A stretch of 64,000 bases of DNA from a bacterium (GCA_015075175.1 JABTUV010000017.1:1-64000), one strand, 5' to 3'; counted from the first letter of the stretch, positions 17,014-26,792 are shown. A program made the numbers and translations. Notes: generated by a model from the sequence alone, not told the origin.

Positions 17014-18642
17014 ATGCCCCAGAATACTCGATTTCAAGTCCCCCTTCCCGTCAACGAGCCGGTCTACTCGTATGCGCCGGGTTCACCCGAGCGGGCGGAG
17101 CTGACGGCGACGTTGGCGGCATTGTCCGGTGCGCCCATCGACATGCCGATGATCATCGGCGGGCGGGAGGTTCGCACCTCGCGGGTGCTGGAGATACGCT
17201 GCCCGCACCGGCTGTCGCAGATCGTGGGATATTCGTACGCGGCGGACGAGGCCGTTGCTCAAGCGGCGGTCGAGGCGGCGCTTACAGCACGCGCCGAGTG
17301 GGCGGCCGCGGCGTGGGAGGAACGGGCGGCGCTCTTTCTGCGCGCCGCCGACCTGCTTGCGACCAAGTATCGCGCGACCCTCAACGCCGCTACCATGCTG
17401 GGCACGAGCAAGACCTGCCACCAGGCCGAAATCGACGCCGCCTGCGAACTGGCCGACTTCTGGCGCTTCAATCCGTACTACATGGCCGAAATTTACGCCG
17501 ACCAGCCGTATTCCCCGCGCGGCACACTCAACTGGATGGATTACCGTCCGCTGGAGGGCTTTGTCGTGGCAGTGACGCCCTTCAACTTCGTCTCCATCGC
17601 CGGCAACCTTCCCACCGCCCCCGCGCTGATGGGCAATACCGTCGTCTGGAAGCCCGCCCGCCAGGCCGTGCTTTCCGCGCACTTCATCATGCGCATTCTG
17701 ATGGAGGCCGGCCTGCCGCCGGGCGTCATCAATCTGGTCACCGGCGCCGGTGCGGCGGTCGTGCCTCCGCTGGTGCAACATCCGGAGCTGGCGGGCGTCC
17801 ATTTCACCGGCAGTACCGCCGTCTTTGCGGACATGTGGAACCGCATCGGCGGCGCGCTGCTGCAATACCGGACTTTCCCGCGACTGGTGGGCGAAACGGG
17901 AGGCAAGGACTTCGTGGTCGCCCACGTCTCCGCCGACCTGGACGCGCTGGCGACCGCCCTGGTGCGCGGCGCGTTCGAGTACTCGGGTCAGAAGTGCTCC
18001 GCCGCCTCGCGCGCCTACATCCCCGACACCCTCTGGCCCGACCTGGCGGACCGGCTCCTGTCCATGTGCGCGCGCATCAAGATGGGCGACGTGGCCGACT
18101 TCTCCAACTTCATGGGCGCCGTCATTGACGCCGAGGCCTTCGACAAGATCAAGGGCTACATCGATTACGCCCGCGCGACCGCCGGTTTTTCCATCCTGTT
18201 TGGCGGCGGCTGCGACAAACGCGAAGGTTTTTTCATCGAGCCGACGGTAGTCTTGTCGGAGGATCCCCGGTCGAAGCTGATGGTGGAAGAGATCTTCGGG
18301 CCGGTCCTGACGATCTTCGTCTATCCCGAGCGCGAGTACGAGGCGACTTTGCGCTTGTGCGACGAGACCAGCCCCTACGGCTTGACGGGAGCGGTGTTTG
18401 CGCGCGATCGGGCGGCGATCGCGCGCGCCTCCGAGCTCCTGCGCCAGGCGGCGGGCAACTTCTACATCAACGACAAGCCGACCGGCGCGGTCGTGGGGCA
18501 GCAGCCCTTCGGCGGCAGCCGCGCCTCCGGTACCAACGACAAGGCCGGCAGCCGCATCAATCTCCTGCGCTGGACCAGTCCGCGCGCCATCAAGGAGAAC
18601 TTCCTGCCGCCGGCGGACTTCGTGTATCCATACATGGGTTAG
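17014..18642 (+). CDS. L-glutamate gamma-semialdehyde dehydrogenase (1-pyrroline-5-carboxylate dehydrogenase)
   Basis: Oxidises glutamate semialdehyde to glutamate in proline and arginine breakdown, using NAD. The 542-residue protein belongs to the stand-alone P5C dehydrogenase type of the aldehyde dehydrogenase superfamily (RocA/PruA-like). The catalytic cysteine is Cys328 in YSGQKCSAASR, and the general base is Glu294 in LVGETGGKDF. The nucleotide-binding segment includes FTGSTAVF. The NDKPTGAVVGQQPFGG stretch near the C-terminus is characteristic of this subfamily. The ATG at 17014 has AAAGGTGA upstream. No proline dehydrogenase gene is adjacent; it stands alone between two repeat-filled gaps. 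Confidence 0.93.
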   Translation: MPQNTRFQVPLPVNEPVYSYAPGSPERAELTATLAALSGAPIDMPMIIGGREVRTSRVLEIRCPHRLSQIVGYSYAADEAVAQAAVEAALTARAEWAAAAWEERAALFLRAADLLATKYRATLNAATMLGTSKTCHQAEIDAACELADFWRFNPYYMAEIYADQPYSPRGTLNWMDYRPLEGFVVAVTPFNFVSIAGNLPTAPALMGNTVVWKPARQAVLSAHFIMRILMEAGLPPGVINLVTGAGAAVVPPLVQHPELAGVHFTGSTAVFADMWNRIGGALLQYRTFPRLVGETGGKDFVVAHVSADLDALATALVRGAFEYSGQKCSAASRAYIPDTLWPDLADRLLSMCARIKMGDVADFSNFMGAVIDAEAFDKIKGYIDYARATAGFSILFGGGCDKREGFFIEPTVVLSEDPRSKLMVEEIFGPVLTIFVYPEREYEATLRLCDETSPYGLTGAVFARDRAAIARASELLRQAAGNFYINDKPTGAVVGQQPFGGSRASGTNDKAGSRINLLRWTSPRAIKENFLPPADFVYPYMG

Positions 18643-18654
18643 CAGGTTGGGACG

Positions 18655-18945
18655 GCGGAAGGGACAGTCGCCCGTTTCCGGCGGCAACCCGCGTGCAGGA
18701 CGGAAGGCTCCCTTCGGAAACGGGCGCCTGCTCTTAAAAATGGGCCCTGACAGAGTTGCGAAAGAAAGAAAAACCGAGTCCTCGAGTAGCGGCCCGACGA
18801 GCTGTGCCCGTTGATGCCAGATGTCACTTCGGGCCGCGTATCGAGAGGACGGCCCGGACGCGCCCAGTCCGCCGTCGGAGCCGCCTTGGTTTTCATCCTC
18901 TATGGGTGAAGCAGAGCCTTGTGAGGGACTGTCCCTTAAAGGAGG
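18655..18945. repeat. full-length composite palindromic element with GGGACAGTC/GACTGTCCC ends
   Basis: Fills the 308-nt gap between the dehydrogenase and the next gene. It starts GGGACAGTCGCCCG (18661) and ends GGGACTGTCCC (18928), giving inverted terminal sequences. Inside are the 75-bp unit (18661-18740), CCGAGTCCTCGAGTAGCGGC and CCGCGTATCGAGAGGACGGC. Copies in the same or opposite orientation lie at 7536, 21625, 37640, 47195, 54050 and 63046. No protein is encoded. Its right end places a GGAGG just before the next start codon. Confidence 0.75.
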
Positions 18946-18950
18946 AAACG

Positions 18951-20273
18951 ATGTCGCGATCCCTCGCACTTTCGATTCTTTTCGCAGCCCTCGGCCGCGC
19001 GCTGGCGGTCGAGTCGAGTACGCCTGCGTTCCAACCCATACCACCGGCCCGCCTGTGGGAGCGATTTGAAGCCACGGCGCCGCCCTTCACCTACACGGTC
19101 GTCAAGGACGAAGCGATCGCCTCCTCTGAGGACCCGAGCCGGCGGCTGCGGCGCGTCGAACTTTTGTTTTCGACCCAGGAAGTGTTCGGCGAAACCCTCC
19201 GCAGTCGCGCCGAGCTCTTCATCCCCATCGACGACCCCCGCATGACCGATCCCGCGCGCCGCGGCAGAGTCGCCATCGTCGGCGGTTTCGGCGGTCCCTT
19301 CTGGAACAACTTCGTCTATAACTTCGCCCATCCCATCGCCACCCGCACCGGCTATCCGACCATGATCCTGGAGTGTCCCGGCCACACCGACAGTCAGCCC
19401 GACCGTGAGTGGGACATCCGCCCCATGCTGGCGCGCGTCATCGAGACCAACGATCCCTTCGACCACCACTTCTTCCGGCTGGGGATCGTCTTCGTGCGCG
19501 CGATGGAGGTCTGCGCCGCAGTCCTAGAGGTTCCCACCGCTGAGATACGCGCGGTGATCGGCGGGCACAGCAAGCGCGCGACCGCCGCTTACACCGCCGC
19601 GGCCATCCGGCCCGAAAACGTGGCCGGCATCGTGTATATGGGCAACGAAAGCGTCTTCGACCGCCGCATCGGCACGCCGCTGGAGTCCACTTCGCCGTAT
19701 TTCACCCAACGTTTCGTGCGCTGTCCCGTCATCTTTCTGGGGGCAACCAACGAGTCGGGCTACCGGCGCTTCAACATCAACCGGATTCAGTCGCACATGG
19801 ACCCGCCCTGGACCATCGCCATGATCCCCAACTACCGCCACGACACCGACGATGAAAAGCACTTCGTCAACTGGCCGATGTGGGTCTCGCACTGCCTGGA
19901 CGGGCGGCCGGTCACGCGCATCGTATCCGCCACGTACGAAACCCAGGAGCGCGGCACGCGCTTCTACGCGCGGCTGGACACGCCCAATACGGTCGTGATG
20001 GTCAAGTTGTGGACGACCTACAACGACGATCCCCCCTACTGGCGCGACCTCATGTGGTTCCCGGTCCCCATGTTCCCGCGCGAGGACGGATGCTACGAGG
20101 CGTGGTGGAGCGGCAAGCCGCCGGACGCTTGGCTGATCGAGGTCGAGGACGTGGCGAACGGCTTCCGGGGTTATGTTACGACCCTGCCGGTCAACCACAC
20201 CGGGGGGCCGTCGGAGACGCCGCCCGACCGCTACGGCATGCCGCGCCTGTGGGAGCCGCCGCCGGCACGATAG
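18951..20273 (+). CDS. secreted alpha/beta hydrolase, PhoPQ-activated-protein-like (paralogue 1)
   Basis: A 440-residue exported protein with a Sec signal peptide (SLALSILFAALGRALA). The ATG at 18951 follows an excellent GGAGGAAAC. The hydrolase core shows VAIVGGFGGP (oxyanion-loop region) and the nucleophile motif GGHSKRAT (Ser207). The Ser-Lys-Arg signature resembles the PhoPQ-activated pathogenicity-related family. A downstream acidic/His region includes MIPNYRHDTDDE. The true substrate is unknown. The next gene encodes a paralogue sharing GGHSKRA, LGATNE and PDAWxxEVEDV, so the pair arose by tandem duplication. No cysteine lipobox is present. Confidence 0.75.
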   Translation: MSRSLALSILFAALGRALAVESSTPAFQPIPPARLWERFEATAPPFTYTVVKDEAIASSEDPSRRLRRVELLFSTQEVFGETLRSRAELFIPIDDPRMTDPARRGRVAIVGGFGGPFWNNFVYNFAHPIATRTGYPTMILECPGHTDSQPDREWDIRPMLARVIETNDPFDHHFFRLGIVFVRAMEVCAAVLEVPTAEIRAVIGGHSKRATAAYTAAAIRPENVAGIVYMGNESVFDRRIGTPLESTSPYFTQRFVRCPVIFLGATNESGYRRFNINRIQSHMDPPWTIAMIPNYRHDTDDEKHFVNWPMWVSHCLDGRPVTRIVSATYETQERGTRFYARLDTPNTVVMVKLWTTYNDDPPYWRDLMWFPVPMFPREDGCYEAWWSGKPPDAWLIEVEDVANGFRGYVTTLPVNHTGGPSETPPDRYGMPRLWEPPPAR

Positions 20274-20302
20274 AGGGCACGTTTATTTGCGGAGGTGCAA
20301 TC

Positions 20303-21583
20303 GTGCGTCCACAAGTTCTTGCTGCTGCCTTTCTGCTTATGCTTTCGGGCGCTCTCGCCGAGGAGGCGCCGATTCGCCGGATATGGGAGGACTTCCAGTC
20401 CCAGCTGCCGCCGCTCACCCCCAGAATCACGCGCGACGAAGTCGTAACGTCCGACGTGGCTCCACGCGTGCGCCTGCGGCGCGTCCACGTAACCTTTGTG
20501 AGTCAATACGTGGAAAACGGCAGCCCGCTCACGCACCATGCCGTCATTTTCGCGCCGGAAAGGATCGCGCCCGAGAACCGCGGCAAGGTCGTCATCGTGG
20601 GCAGCATCGCGGGGCCGTTCCAGAAATCGTTCGAAATCAACTACGGTCAACCCATGGCCGCGCTGCTGGGCTATCCGACCATGATCCTGCCCAATCCGGG
20701 CGAGACGCCGGACCGGCCCGACCGCGAATGGAGCATCCGCTACCTCTTGGACCTGCCGCGCGAGCAACGCAGGGTGACCGACCATTACTTTTTCCGTCTG
20801 GCCATACCCTACCTCCGCGCCATGGACGTGTTCGCGGACGTGCTCAAGCTGCCTCGCGGGGACATCCGCGCGGTCGTCGGCGGGCACAGCAAGCGCGCGC
20901 CCTCCGCCTACACCGCGGCGGCCATCGATCCCGCGCGCGTGGCCGGCGTGGTCTTCATGGGCATGGAAGGCCGCTGGAGCCGCCCGACCGGCGGCCCTTT
21001 CGACGCCGTTTCGCCGCTGTTCAACTCGCGGTTTGTCAAGTGCCCCACCCTCTATCTGGGCGCGACCAACGAAGACGGTTACACCATGTTCAACGTGACG
21101 CACAACCAGTCGCTCCTGGAACAACCCTGGACCGTCTCCATGGTCCCCAACTATCGCCACGCCGCCGAGTCGCCCCAGCAGTTTCTCATCTGGCGGATGT
21201 GGGCGGCGCACTGTCTGTCGGGACGCCCCGTGGCGCGCGTCTGGGACGCCACCCACGAGGAAACGCCGGAAGGCACGCACTTCCGCGCCCGCATCGTGGA
21301 CCCCAACGTCATCGTGCAGGTACGCGCCTGGTACGCCTACTGCGACGACGTGCCGCTGTGGCGCGACCTCGTCTGGTATCCCGTCCTGATGCATCCCAAA
21401 GAAGGCGACCTGTGGGAAGGCTACGAGCGCGGCAGGACGCCGGACGCCTGGATGGTGGAAGTCGAGGACGTGGGCGGCGGGGTGCACGGCTACGTCACCA
21501 GTTGCCCGCAGAACATCACCGGCAAAGAGGCCCGTGAGCGCACCAGCCGCGGCAGCCGCAGCCGCCACTGGGAGGAGAAGTAG
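20303..21583 (+). CDS. secreted alpha/beta hydrolase, PhoPQ-activated-protein-like (paralogue 2)
   Basis: A 426-residue exported protein, paralogue of the gene 29 nt upstream. The GTG at 20303 is chosen because GGAGGT lies 6 nt before it and it yields a clean Sec signal peptide (VLAAAFLLMLSGALA). Key motifs are VVIVGSIAGPF, GGHSKRAPSAY (Ser196), LYLGATNEDGY and MVPNYRHAAE. Two tryptophan-rich stretches near the C-terminus are shared with the first copy. The conserved active-site serine in both argues that both are enzymes, perhaps with different specificities. It is probably co-transcribed with paralogue 1. Confidence 0.75.
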   Translation: MRPQVLAAAFLLMLSGALAEEAPIRRIWEDFQSQLPPLTPRITRDEVVTSDVAPRVRLRRVHVTFVSQYVENGSPLTHHAVIFAPERIAPENRGKVVIVGSIAGPFQKSFEINYGQPMAALLGYPTMILPNPGETPDRPDREWSIRYLLDLPREQRRVTDHYFFRLAIPYLRAMDVFADVLKLPRGDIRAVVGGHSKRAPSAYTAAAIDPARVAGVVFMGMEGRWSRPTGGPFDAVSPLFNSRFVKCPTLYLGATNEDGYTMFNVTHNQSLLEQPWTVSMVPNYRHAAESPQQFLIWRMWAAHCLSGRPVARVWDATHEETPEGTHFRARIVDPNVIVQVRAWYAYCDDVPLWRDLVWYPVLMHPKEGDLWEGYERGRTPDAWMVEVEDVGGGVHGYVTSCPQNITGKEARERTSRGSRSRHWEEK

Positions 21584-22070
21584 TCCCCTCTCCCTGCGGG
21601 AGAGGGTAAGGGTGAGGGGCGGCGTGGGACAGTCACCCATTTCCGCCGCCGGCCCTCGACAAAACCGACATGCAACTTCGGAAATGGGCGCCTGCTCTCA
21701 AAAATGGGCCTTGGCAGGTTCGCAAGAGAAAGAAAAACCGAGTCCTCGAGTCGCGGCCCGACGAGCCAGGTGCTACGATGCGAGATGTAACTACGGGCCG
21801 CGTATCGAGAGGACGCTTTCGATGCGGCCCGCCTGCCTTCGGAGCGGCCTCCCCGCGTCCAGGCTGTCCTCTCGATGAGAGGCGCGAAGGCACAGCTCGC
21901 ATCTCAAGCGGACTATCCGGCGCGCCGCTACTCGAGGACTCGGTTTTTCTTTCTTTCTTTCTTTCGCGACTCTGGAAGCGTCCATTCTCAAGAGCAGGCG
22001 CCGATTTTGAAGCGCCTGCTCCCACCTGTCGCGGGCTGAGCGCGCAAAATCGGTGACTGTCCCCCGGTCG
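21583..22070. repeat. largest composite palindromic element
   Basis: A CCCTCTCC-family palindrome (21583-21616) is followed by an approximately 440-bp element starting GTGGGACAGTCACCC (21626) and ending GTGACTGTCCCCC (22067). It has two 75-bp units in inverted orientation at the ends (21629-21706 and 21990-22067). In between are CCGAGTCCTCGAGTCGCGGC and its inverse CGCTACTCGAGGACTCGG, enclosing CGTATCGAGAGGACG and CGTCCTCTCGAT-like arms. A CTTT microsatellite (21951-21966) lies on the right arm. The 535-nt gap holds no gene. Confidence 0.75.
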
Positions 22071-22118
22071 GGCCGCGCGGCTTGAAATGCCGGCGCCTCT
22101 CCACTATCGTCCCAGAGC

Positions 22119-24287
22119 ATGAATCCCATCTATCTCAACCTCATGTGGCACCAGCATCAACCCTACTACCGCGAGGGCCGCTCCAATCGCATGATGCTGC
22201 CCTGGGTGCGACTGCACGCGCTCAAGGACTACTACGACATGGCCGCCATCCTGGCCAACTATCCCAGAATCCACCAGACCTTCAACCTCGTGCCCTCCAT
22301 GCTGGACCAGTTGGAGGGCTACGTACGCGGCGAGTACACCGACCGCTACCTGGAACCCAGCCGGAAGCCGGTGTCGGAGTGGTCGGCGGCGGAGAAGCGG
22401 TTCGTGGTCGAGCGGTTCTTCGACGCCTCGCCGCGGATGCTGGAATCGATGCCGCGCTACATGGAGCTGCAACGGATGCGCGGGCCGGGACCGGTCACCG
22501 ACGAAGTGGTGCGCCGCTTCTCGCCCCAGGACCTTTTGGACCTCGTGGTCTGCTTTAACCTGGTCTGGATCGACCCCCTCTGGCGCGAGCGCGACGGAGA
22601 CATCTGCCAGACGCTCTTCCGCATCGGGCGCGAGTTTACGGAGAAGCAGAAGCAGCGGCTGCTTACCCGCCAGCGCGAGATCATGGCCGAGGTGATTCCC
22701 ATTCACAAGCAGCTTCAGGACGCGGGGCAGATCGAAGTGACGTTTTCACCCTACTTCCATCCCATCCTGCCGCTCCTCATCGACAACGAGTGCGCGCGCG
22801 AGGCCATGCCCGAGGCGGAGTTGCCCGAGCCGGTCTTCAGGCATCCCGAGGACGCCGAGGCGCAGATCGCGCTCGGCATGGCGGCCTACCGCCGCTGGTT
22901 CGGACGCGATCCCGCCGGCATGTGGCCTTCGGAAGGCTCCGTCTCCGCCGCCCTCGTCCCCATTCTCTCCAAGCTGGGCGTCGCCTGGATCGCCACCGAC
23001 GAGGAAATCCTCGCCCACAGCCGCAAGAAGCCCCTCACCCGCCACGTGGACGACACCCTGGCCGAGCCGGAAGCGCTCTACCGCCCCTACCGGCTGGCGG
23101 GTGGGAAGAAGCCCGTCTACGCCATCTTCCGCGACCGGCTCCTGTCGGATCACATCGGTTTTCATTACGCCAACATGGACGCCGAGCACGCCGCCCACGA
23201 CTTCATGCACCACCTGGGCAGGATTCACGAACAGTTGGGCGAAAAGAGCGAGAAGTACCTGGTCAGCGTGATCCTGGACGGCGAAAACTGCTGGGAGTGG
23301 TATCCGCGGGACGGGCACGACTTTCTTGCGGCGCTCTACAGCCGTCTGTCCAGCGCGCCGCACGTGCGCTGCGTGACGGTCAGCGAATTCCTGGCGGAGA
23401 ATCCGCCGCAGAAGGAGCTGAAACGACTGTTCGCCGGCTCCTGGATCGACCATAACTTCTACATCTGGATCGGGCATGAACTGGACCGGCGGGCGTGGTC
23501 GCTCTTGTCGCGGGCGCGGGAGGCGCTCGCGGAGGTGGAGAAAAGCGGCGCGCTCCCGCCCGAGCGGCTGGAGGAGGCGCGCTGGGAACTCTACGCCGCC
23601 GAGGGCAGCGACTGGTTCTGGTGGTATGGGGACGACCATACCAGTGAGCACGACGAGCTGTTCGACCGGCTGTTTCGCGGGCACCTGGAGACGTTGTACG
23701 AACTGTTGGGCCTGCCGGCGCCCGAGGAGGTCTTCCAGCCCCTCGGCGTGGCGCCGGAGGGGCGCCTGGCGCGTCCGCCCAAGGGACCCATCTCCCCCAT
23801 CTTGGACGGCCGCGAATCGGATTTGTTTGAATGGGACGGGGCCGGGTATTATGATGTACGGGCTCACTCCGGCGCGATGCATCATGCCTCCGAAATCCTG
23901 CGGAGGATTCACTACGGCGGAGACGAGCGCAACTTCTACCTGCGGCTGGATACGACGAAGCCCCCGGCGGAGTGCCTGGCAGGGGGATGCCGATTTCAGC
24001 TGCGCACCGAGGGGCCGGAGGCGCGCTTTGTCACGACCGAGCCGGCGCGCGGTCCGGGCGCCTCCAGCGTGGTGGCGGCCTCGGACATGAGGGAACTCCT
24101 GTCCGTGTCCGAGGGTTTCGTCGCGGGCGAAATCATCGAGTGGGCGGTTGCCTGGGAAGCACTGGCCGTCCCGCCGGGCGGCAAGCTGGCCTGGTCCCTG
24201 GCGCTCTTGGAACGCGACGCCCCCGTCGGCGTCTATCCCGCCGCGGGCGCTTTGGAGGTTACCCGTCCGTCCGCGGAAAGCGAGTAG
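22119..24287 (+). CDS. glycoside hydrolase family 57 protein (alpha-amylase/glucanotransferase type)
   Basis: A 722-residue cytoplasmic enzyme acting on alpha-glucans. GH57 hallmarks are the N-terminal MWHQHQPYYREG (His11, His13), the nucleophile region GMWPSEGSVS (Glu272) and the acid/base segment ILDGENCWEWY (Asp387). A C-terminal beta-rich region (from about residue 555) may bind glucan. The family includes amylases, 4-alpha-glucanotransferases and branching enzymes, which cannot be distinguished here. It is followed after 6 nt by glgC, which supports a role in glycogen storage or turnover. No signal peptide is visible. The ATG at 22119 gives the canonical N-terminus although its ribosome binding site is weak. 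Confidence 0.9.
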   Translation: MNPIYLNLMWHQHQPYYREGRSNRMMLPWVRLHALKDYYDMAAILANYPRIHQTFNLVPSMLDQLEGYVRGEYTDRYLEPSRKPVSEWSAAEKRFVVERFFDASPRMLESMPRYMELQRMRGPGPVTDEVVRRFSPQDLLDLVVCFNLVWIDPLWRERDGDICQTLFRIGREFTEKQKQRLLTRQREIMAEVIPIHKQLQDAGQIEVTFSPYFHPILPLLIDNECAREAMPEAELPEPVFRHPEDAEAQIALGMAAYRRWFGRDPAGMWPSEGSVSAALVPILSKLGVAWIATDEEILAHSRKKPLTRHVDDTLAEPEALYRPYRLAGGKKPVYAIFRDRLLSDHIGFHYANMDAEHAAHDFMHHLGRIHEQLGEKSEKYLVSVILDGENCWEWYPRDGHDFLAALYSRLSSAPHVRCVTVSEFLAENPPQKELKRLFAGSWIDHNFYIWIGHELDRRAWSLLSRAREALAEVEKSGALPPERLEEARWELYAAEGSDWFWWYGDDHTSEHDELFDRLFRGHLETLYELLGLPAPEEVFQPLGVAPEGRLARPPKGPISPILDGRESDLFEWDGAGYYDVRAHSGAMHHASEILRRIHYGGDERNFYLRLDTTKPPAECLAGGCRFQLRTEGPEARFVTTEPARGPGASSVVAASDMRELLSVSEGFVAGEIIEWAVAWEALAVPPGGKLAWSLALLERDAPVGVYPAAGALEVTRPSAESE

Positions 24288-24293
24288 TCTGTC

Positions 24294-25553
24294 ATGTCGG
24301 TTTTGTCGGAAGATCGGCGTCCCTATCCCATGAACCATATCCTCGCCATGGTTCTGGCGGGGGGCAGGGGCACGCGCCTGGGTCCGCTCACCCAGGACCG
24401 CGCCAAGCCCGCCGTGCCCTTCGGCGGCGAGTTCCGCATCATCGACTTCGTCATCAACAACCTGATCAATTCCGGCATCTTCAAGATCAAGGTTCTCACC
24501 CAGTTCAAGGCCGACTCGCTCATCTGTCATCTGCACGACGCCTGGAACCTGTCGCGCATGTTGGGCCATTACGTCGATTGCGTGCCCGCCCAGATGCGCA
24601 CCGGCCAGACCTGGTTCACGGGTACCGCCGACGCCGTCTACCAGAACATCTATCACATCGAGCGCGAGAAGCCGCCGCTGGTCGCCGTCTTCGGCGGCGA
24701 CCACGTCTACAAGATGGACGTCAAGCAGGTAGTGGACTTCCACTTCGCGCGCAACGCCGAGGTGACGGTGTGCGCCATCCCGCGCCCCATTTACGAGGCC
24801 GGCCAGTTCGGCATCCTGGAGGTGGACGGCGAGGACCGCGTCGTGGGCTTCGAGGAAAAACCGGCCCAACCCAAACCCATGCCGGACCATCCCGACCAGG
24901 TGTACGTGTCGATGGGGAATTATCTCTTCGAGACGGAGGTGCTGCTGGAGGTGCTGAAGGAGGACGCGCTGGACCGCGGCAGCAGCCATGACTTCGGCAA
25001 GGACATCCTGCCGAAGTTGATCCGGTCGCGGCGGGTGTATGCCTACGACTTCAACCGCAACGTGGTTCCCGGCATGACCCCGCGCGAGCGCGGCTACTGG
25101 CGCGACGTTGGCACGGTGGACTGTTACATGGAAGCCAACATGGACTTGCGCAGCGTGGACCCCGTGTTCAATCTCTACAACCGGCAGTGGCCGATGCGCA
25201 CCGCCGCCAAGTCGCGCCCGCCGGCCAAGTTCGTCTTCGCCCAGGAGGCGGGACGCCGCGGCGTCGCCCTGGACAGCCTGGTTTCCGGCGGCGTCATCAT
25301 CTCCGGCAGCCTGGTGCAAAACTGCATCATCTGTCCGGACGTTTTCATCCACTCCTACTCGAAGATTTACGACTCCATTATCATGCACGGCGTGGACATC
25401 GGGCGGGGCTGCAATATCCGGCGGGCGATCATCGACAAGGGCGTCCACGTCCCGCCGGGCACGACCATCGGCTTCGACGCCGCGGCGGACAAGGAGCGCT
25501 TCTTCGTCTCCCCTTCGGGGGTGGTGGTCATCGGAAAAGACTACGCGTGGTAG
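24294..25553 (+). CDS. glgC: glucose-1-phosphate adenylyltransferase
   Basis: Makes ADP-glucose from glucose-1-phosphate and ATP, the committed step of bacterial glycogen synthesis. The 419-residue protein has the pyrophosphorylase signature [32 protein letters not shown], the GTADAVYQN substrate loop and [10 protein letters not shown]. It ends in a left-handed beta-helix rich in I/V/L repeats ([20 protein letters not shown]). Start at ATG 24294, 6 nt after the GH57 stop; an alternative ATG at 24330 would remove 12 residues. The pair GH57-glgC forms a short operon for alpha-glucan metabolism. Confidence 0.96.
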   Translation: MSVLSEDRRPYPMNHILAMVLAGGRGTRLGPLTQDRAKPAVPFGGEFRIIDFVINNLINSGIFKIKVLTQFKADSLICHLHDAWNLSRMLGHYVDCVPAQMRTGQTWFTGTADAVYQNIYHIEREKPPLVAVFGGDHVYKMDVKQVVDFHFARNAEVTVCAIPRPIYEAGQFGILEVDGEDRVVGFEEKPAQPKPMPDHPDQVYVSMGNYLFETEVLLEVLKEDALDRGSSHDFGKDILPKLIRSRRVYAYDFNRNVVPGMTPRERGYWRDVGTVDCYMEANMDLRSVDPVFNLYNRQWPMRTAAKSRPPAKFVFAQEAGRRGVALDSLVSGGVIISGSLVQNCIICPDVFIHSYSKIYDSIIMHGVDIGRGCNIRRAIIDKGVHVPPGTTIGFDAAADKERFFVSPSGVVVIGKDYAW

Positions 25554-25582
25554 TCGGGTTGAACGCCTTCCTCCCCACGAAA

Positions 25583-25603
25583 ACGATTACGACGCGTAAT
25601 CGT
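25583..25603. terminator. hairpin between convergent genes
   Basis: ACGATTACG-ACG-CGTAATCGT is a perfect 9-bp stem with a 3-nt loop, located 30 nt after glgC and overlapping the last codons and stop of the convergent ligase-like gene. No T-run follows, so termination is an inference. It is also part of a CGTAATCG hexamer-type repeat. Confidence 0.4.
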
Positions 25604-26792
25604 AATCGCACGATGAGCGGGAGCCCAGGGCCAGCAGCGCAAACAGCGCCAGGGGAAGATTGCCGGCCGTCAGCATCACATCGAAGCATCCGTGGACGAG
25701 AAACGCCAGGACGCCCGCGCAGAGAAAGACCCGCGGGTCGTCGCGCGCGGGCCGGAGGTGACGCAACCAACCTCCTATCATGCGGAGAAACGCGAAGAGT
25801 CCCGCCGCCCCGAAGGCCAGCAGCAGGTGCATGTAGAGATTGTGGGCGTGCGTGTAGCGCTCCGCCAGCATGGGATGGGAGAAGCCCACGCGTGTGCCGG
25901 CTAACTCGTGGCCGAAGGCATCGCCCCATCCCTGCCCGAACACCAGCCGCTCGGGATGGGCGGCGAGCATCTCGACGCTTCCCTTCCACAGGTTGACGCG
26001 CGACAGCGGCAGCGGATCCCGCAGTTCGGCGCGGATTTCGCCGAAGCGCACAGCCAGCGTCGTGTGAAACGCCGCCAGCAGTCCCGCCATGACGAAAAGC
26101 GCGGCCAGCGCGACCCGCCGCACGGCTCCCCGCCCGGCCCATCCCATAAACACAATTTCCGCGACCGCTCCCACCATCGCCGCGCGCGAGTAGGTGCGAA
26201 AGAGGAGATAAAGCGAGACCAGCGCCAGCGCGTAAAGACCGTAACGCGGCCATCGCTTGACGTGCCTGGACAGGTAAAGCAGTACGGGCAGCGCCAAGAG
26301 CAAATAGCCGGCGAGAAGATTGAAATGACCGAAGGTCCCGCGAATGCGCTCGACTTCGCCCCCGAGGTCCTGCCGCAATGCGACCGCGCAGAGATAAAGA
26401 TGGCCAAGAAGAAACGCGCCCCACAGAACCTCCACCTGCCGCCGTCCCACCCGCAGATTACTGAGATAAAGGTAAAACCCGAACGCAAACAGCAGATACA
26501 ACCAGGTCTTCAGCGCACTGTAGGGAAACGTCGAACCGACGGAAGAGACCAATGCGAGGGCGAGAAACATGCCGCCGGAGAAGCTCAGCGGCGCTTGGAC
26601 GGGGACGCGGCCGCTCCGCAGCCACGCCGCTGCCCAACCCGACAGGAGCAGGTAGGGGATGCTCTTGACGGCGTGGCCGCCGAAGGAGCCGACCGGCAGC
26701 TCAATCCGTCCCGCGCCCAGGGTAAAGAGCACGAGCGCCAAGAGCGCCAGCGCGACCGCCTCCAACGCGCGCGCGAGTGCCTGTCGGTTCAT
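25587..26792 (-). CDS. O-antigen ligase/polymerase-like membrane protein (Wzy_C)
   Basis: A 401-residue protein with about ten to twelve hydrophobic helices. The long loop contains LFRTYSRAAMVGAV, typical of the Wzy_C/WaaL family, followed by the region SRVNLWKGSVEMLAAHP and the HAHNLYMHLL motif with conserved histidines. Such proteins ligate or polymerise lipid-linked O-antigen or related glycans on the periplasmic face. The ATG at 26792 overlaps the stop of the upstream gene (ATGA), so translation is coupled to the propeller-bearing membrane protein. The C-terminal residues CDYDYAS come from a hexamer repeat. A second ligase-like gene lies at 30347. Confidence 0.82.
   Translation of the reverse strand: MNRQALARALEAVALALLALVLFTLGAGRIELPVGSFGGHAVKSIPYLLLSGWAAAWLRSGRVPVQAPLSFSGGMFLALALVSSVGSTFPYSALKTWLYLLFAFGFYLYLSNLRVGRRQVEVLWGAFLLGHLYLCAVALRQDLGGEVERIRGTFGHFNLLAGYLLLALPVLLYLSRHVKRWPRYGLYALALVSLYLLFRTYSRAAMVGAVAEIVFMGWAGRGAVRRVALAALFVMAGLLAAFHTTLAVRFGEIRAELRDPLPLSRVNLWKGSVEMLAAHPERLVFGQGWGDAFGHELAGTRVGFSHPMLAERYTHAHNLYMHLLLAFGAAGLFAFLRMIGGWLRHLRPARDDPRVFLCAGVLAFLVHGCFDVMLTAGNLPLALFALLALGSRSSCDYDYAS

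Noticed and set aside
22746-25448. 900-codon minus-strand open frame
   Set aside because: Spans two well-recognised plus-strand genes (GH57 and glgC); composition is that of an antisense shadow rich in His, Val and Gly without motifs.
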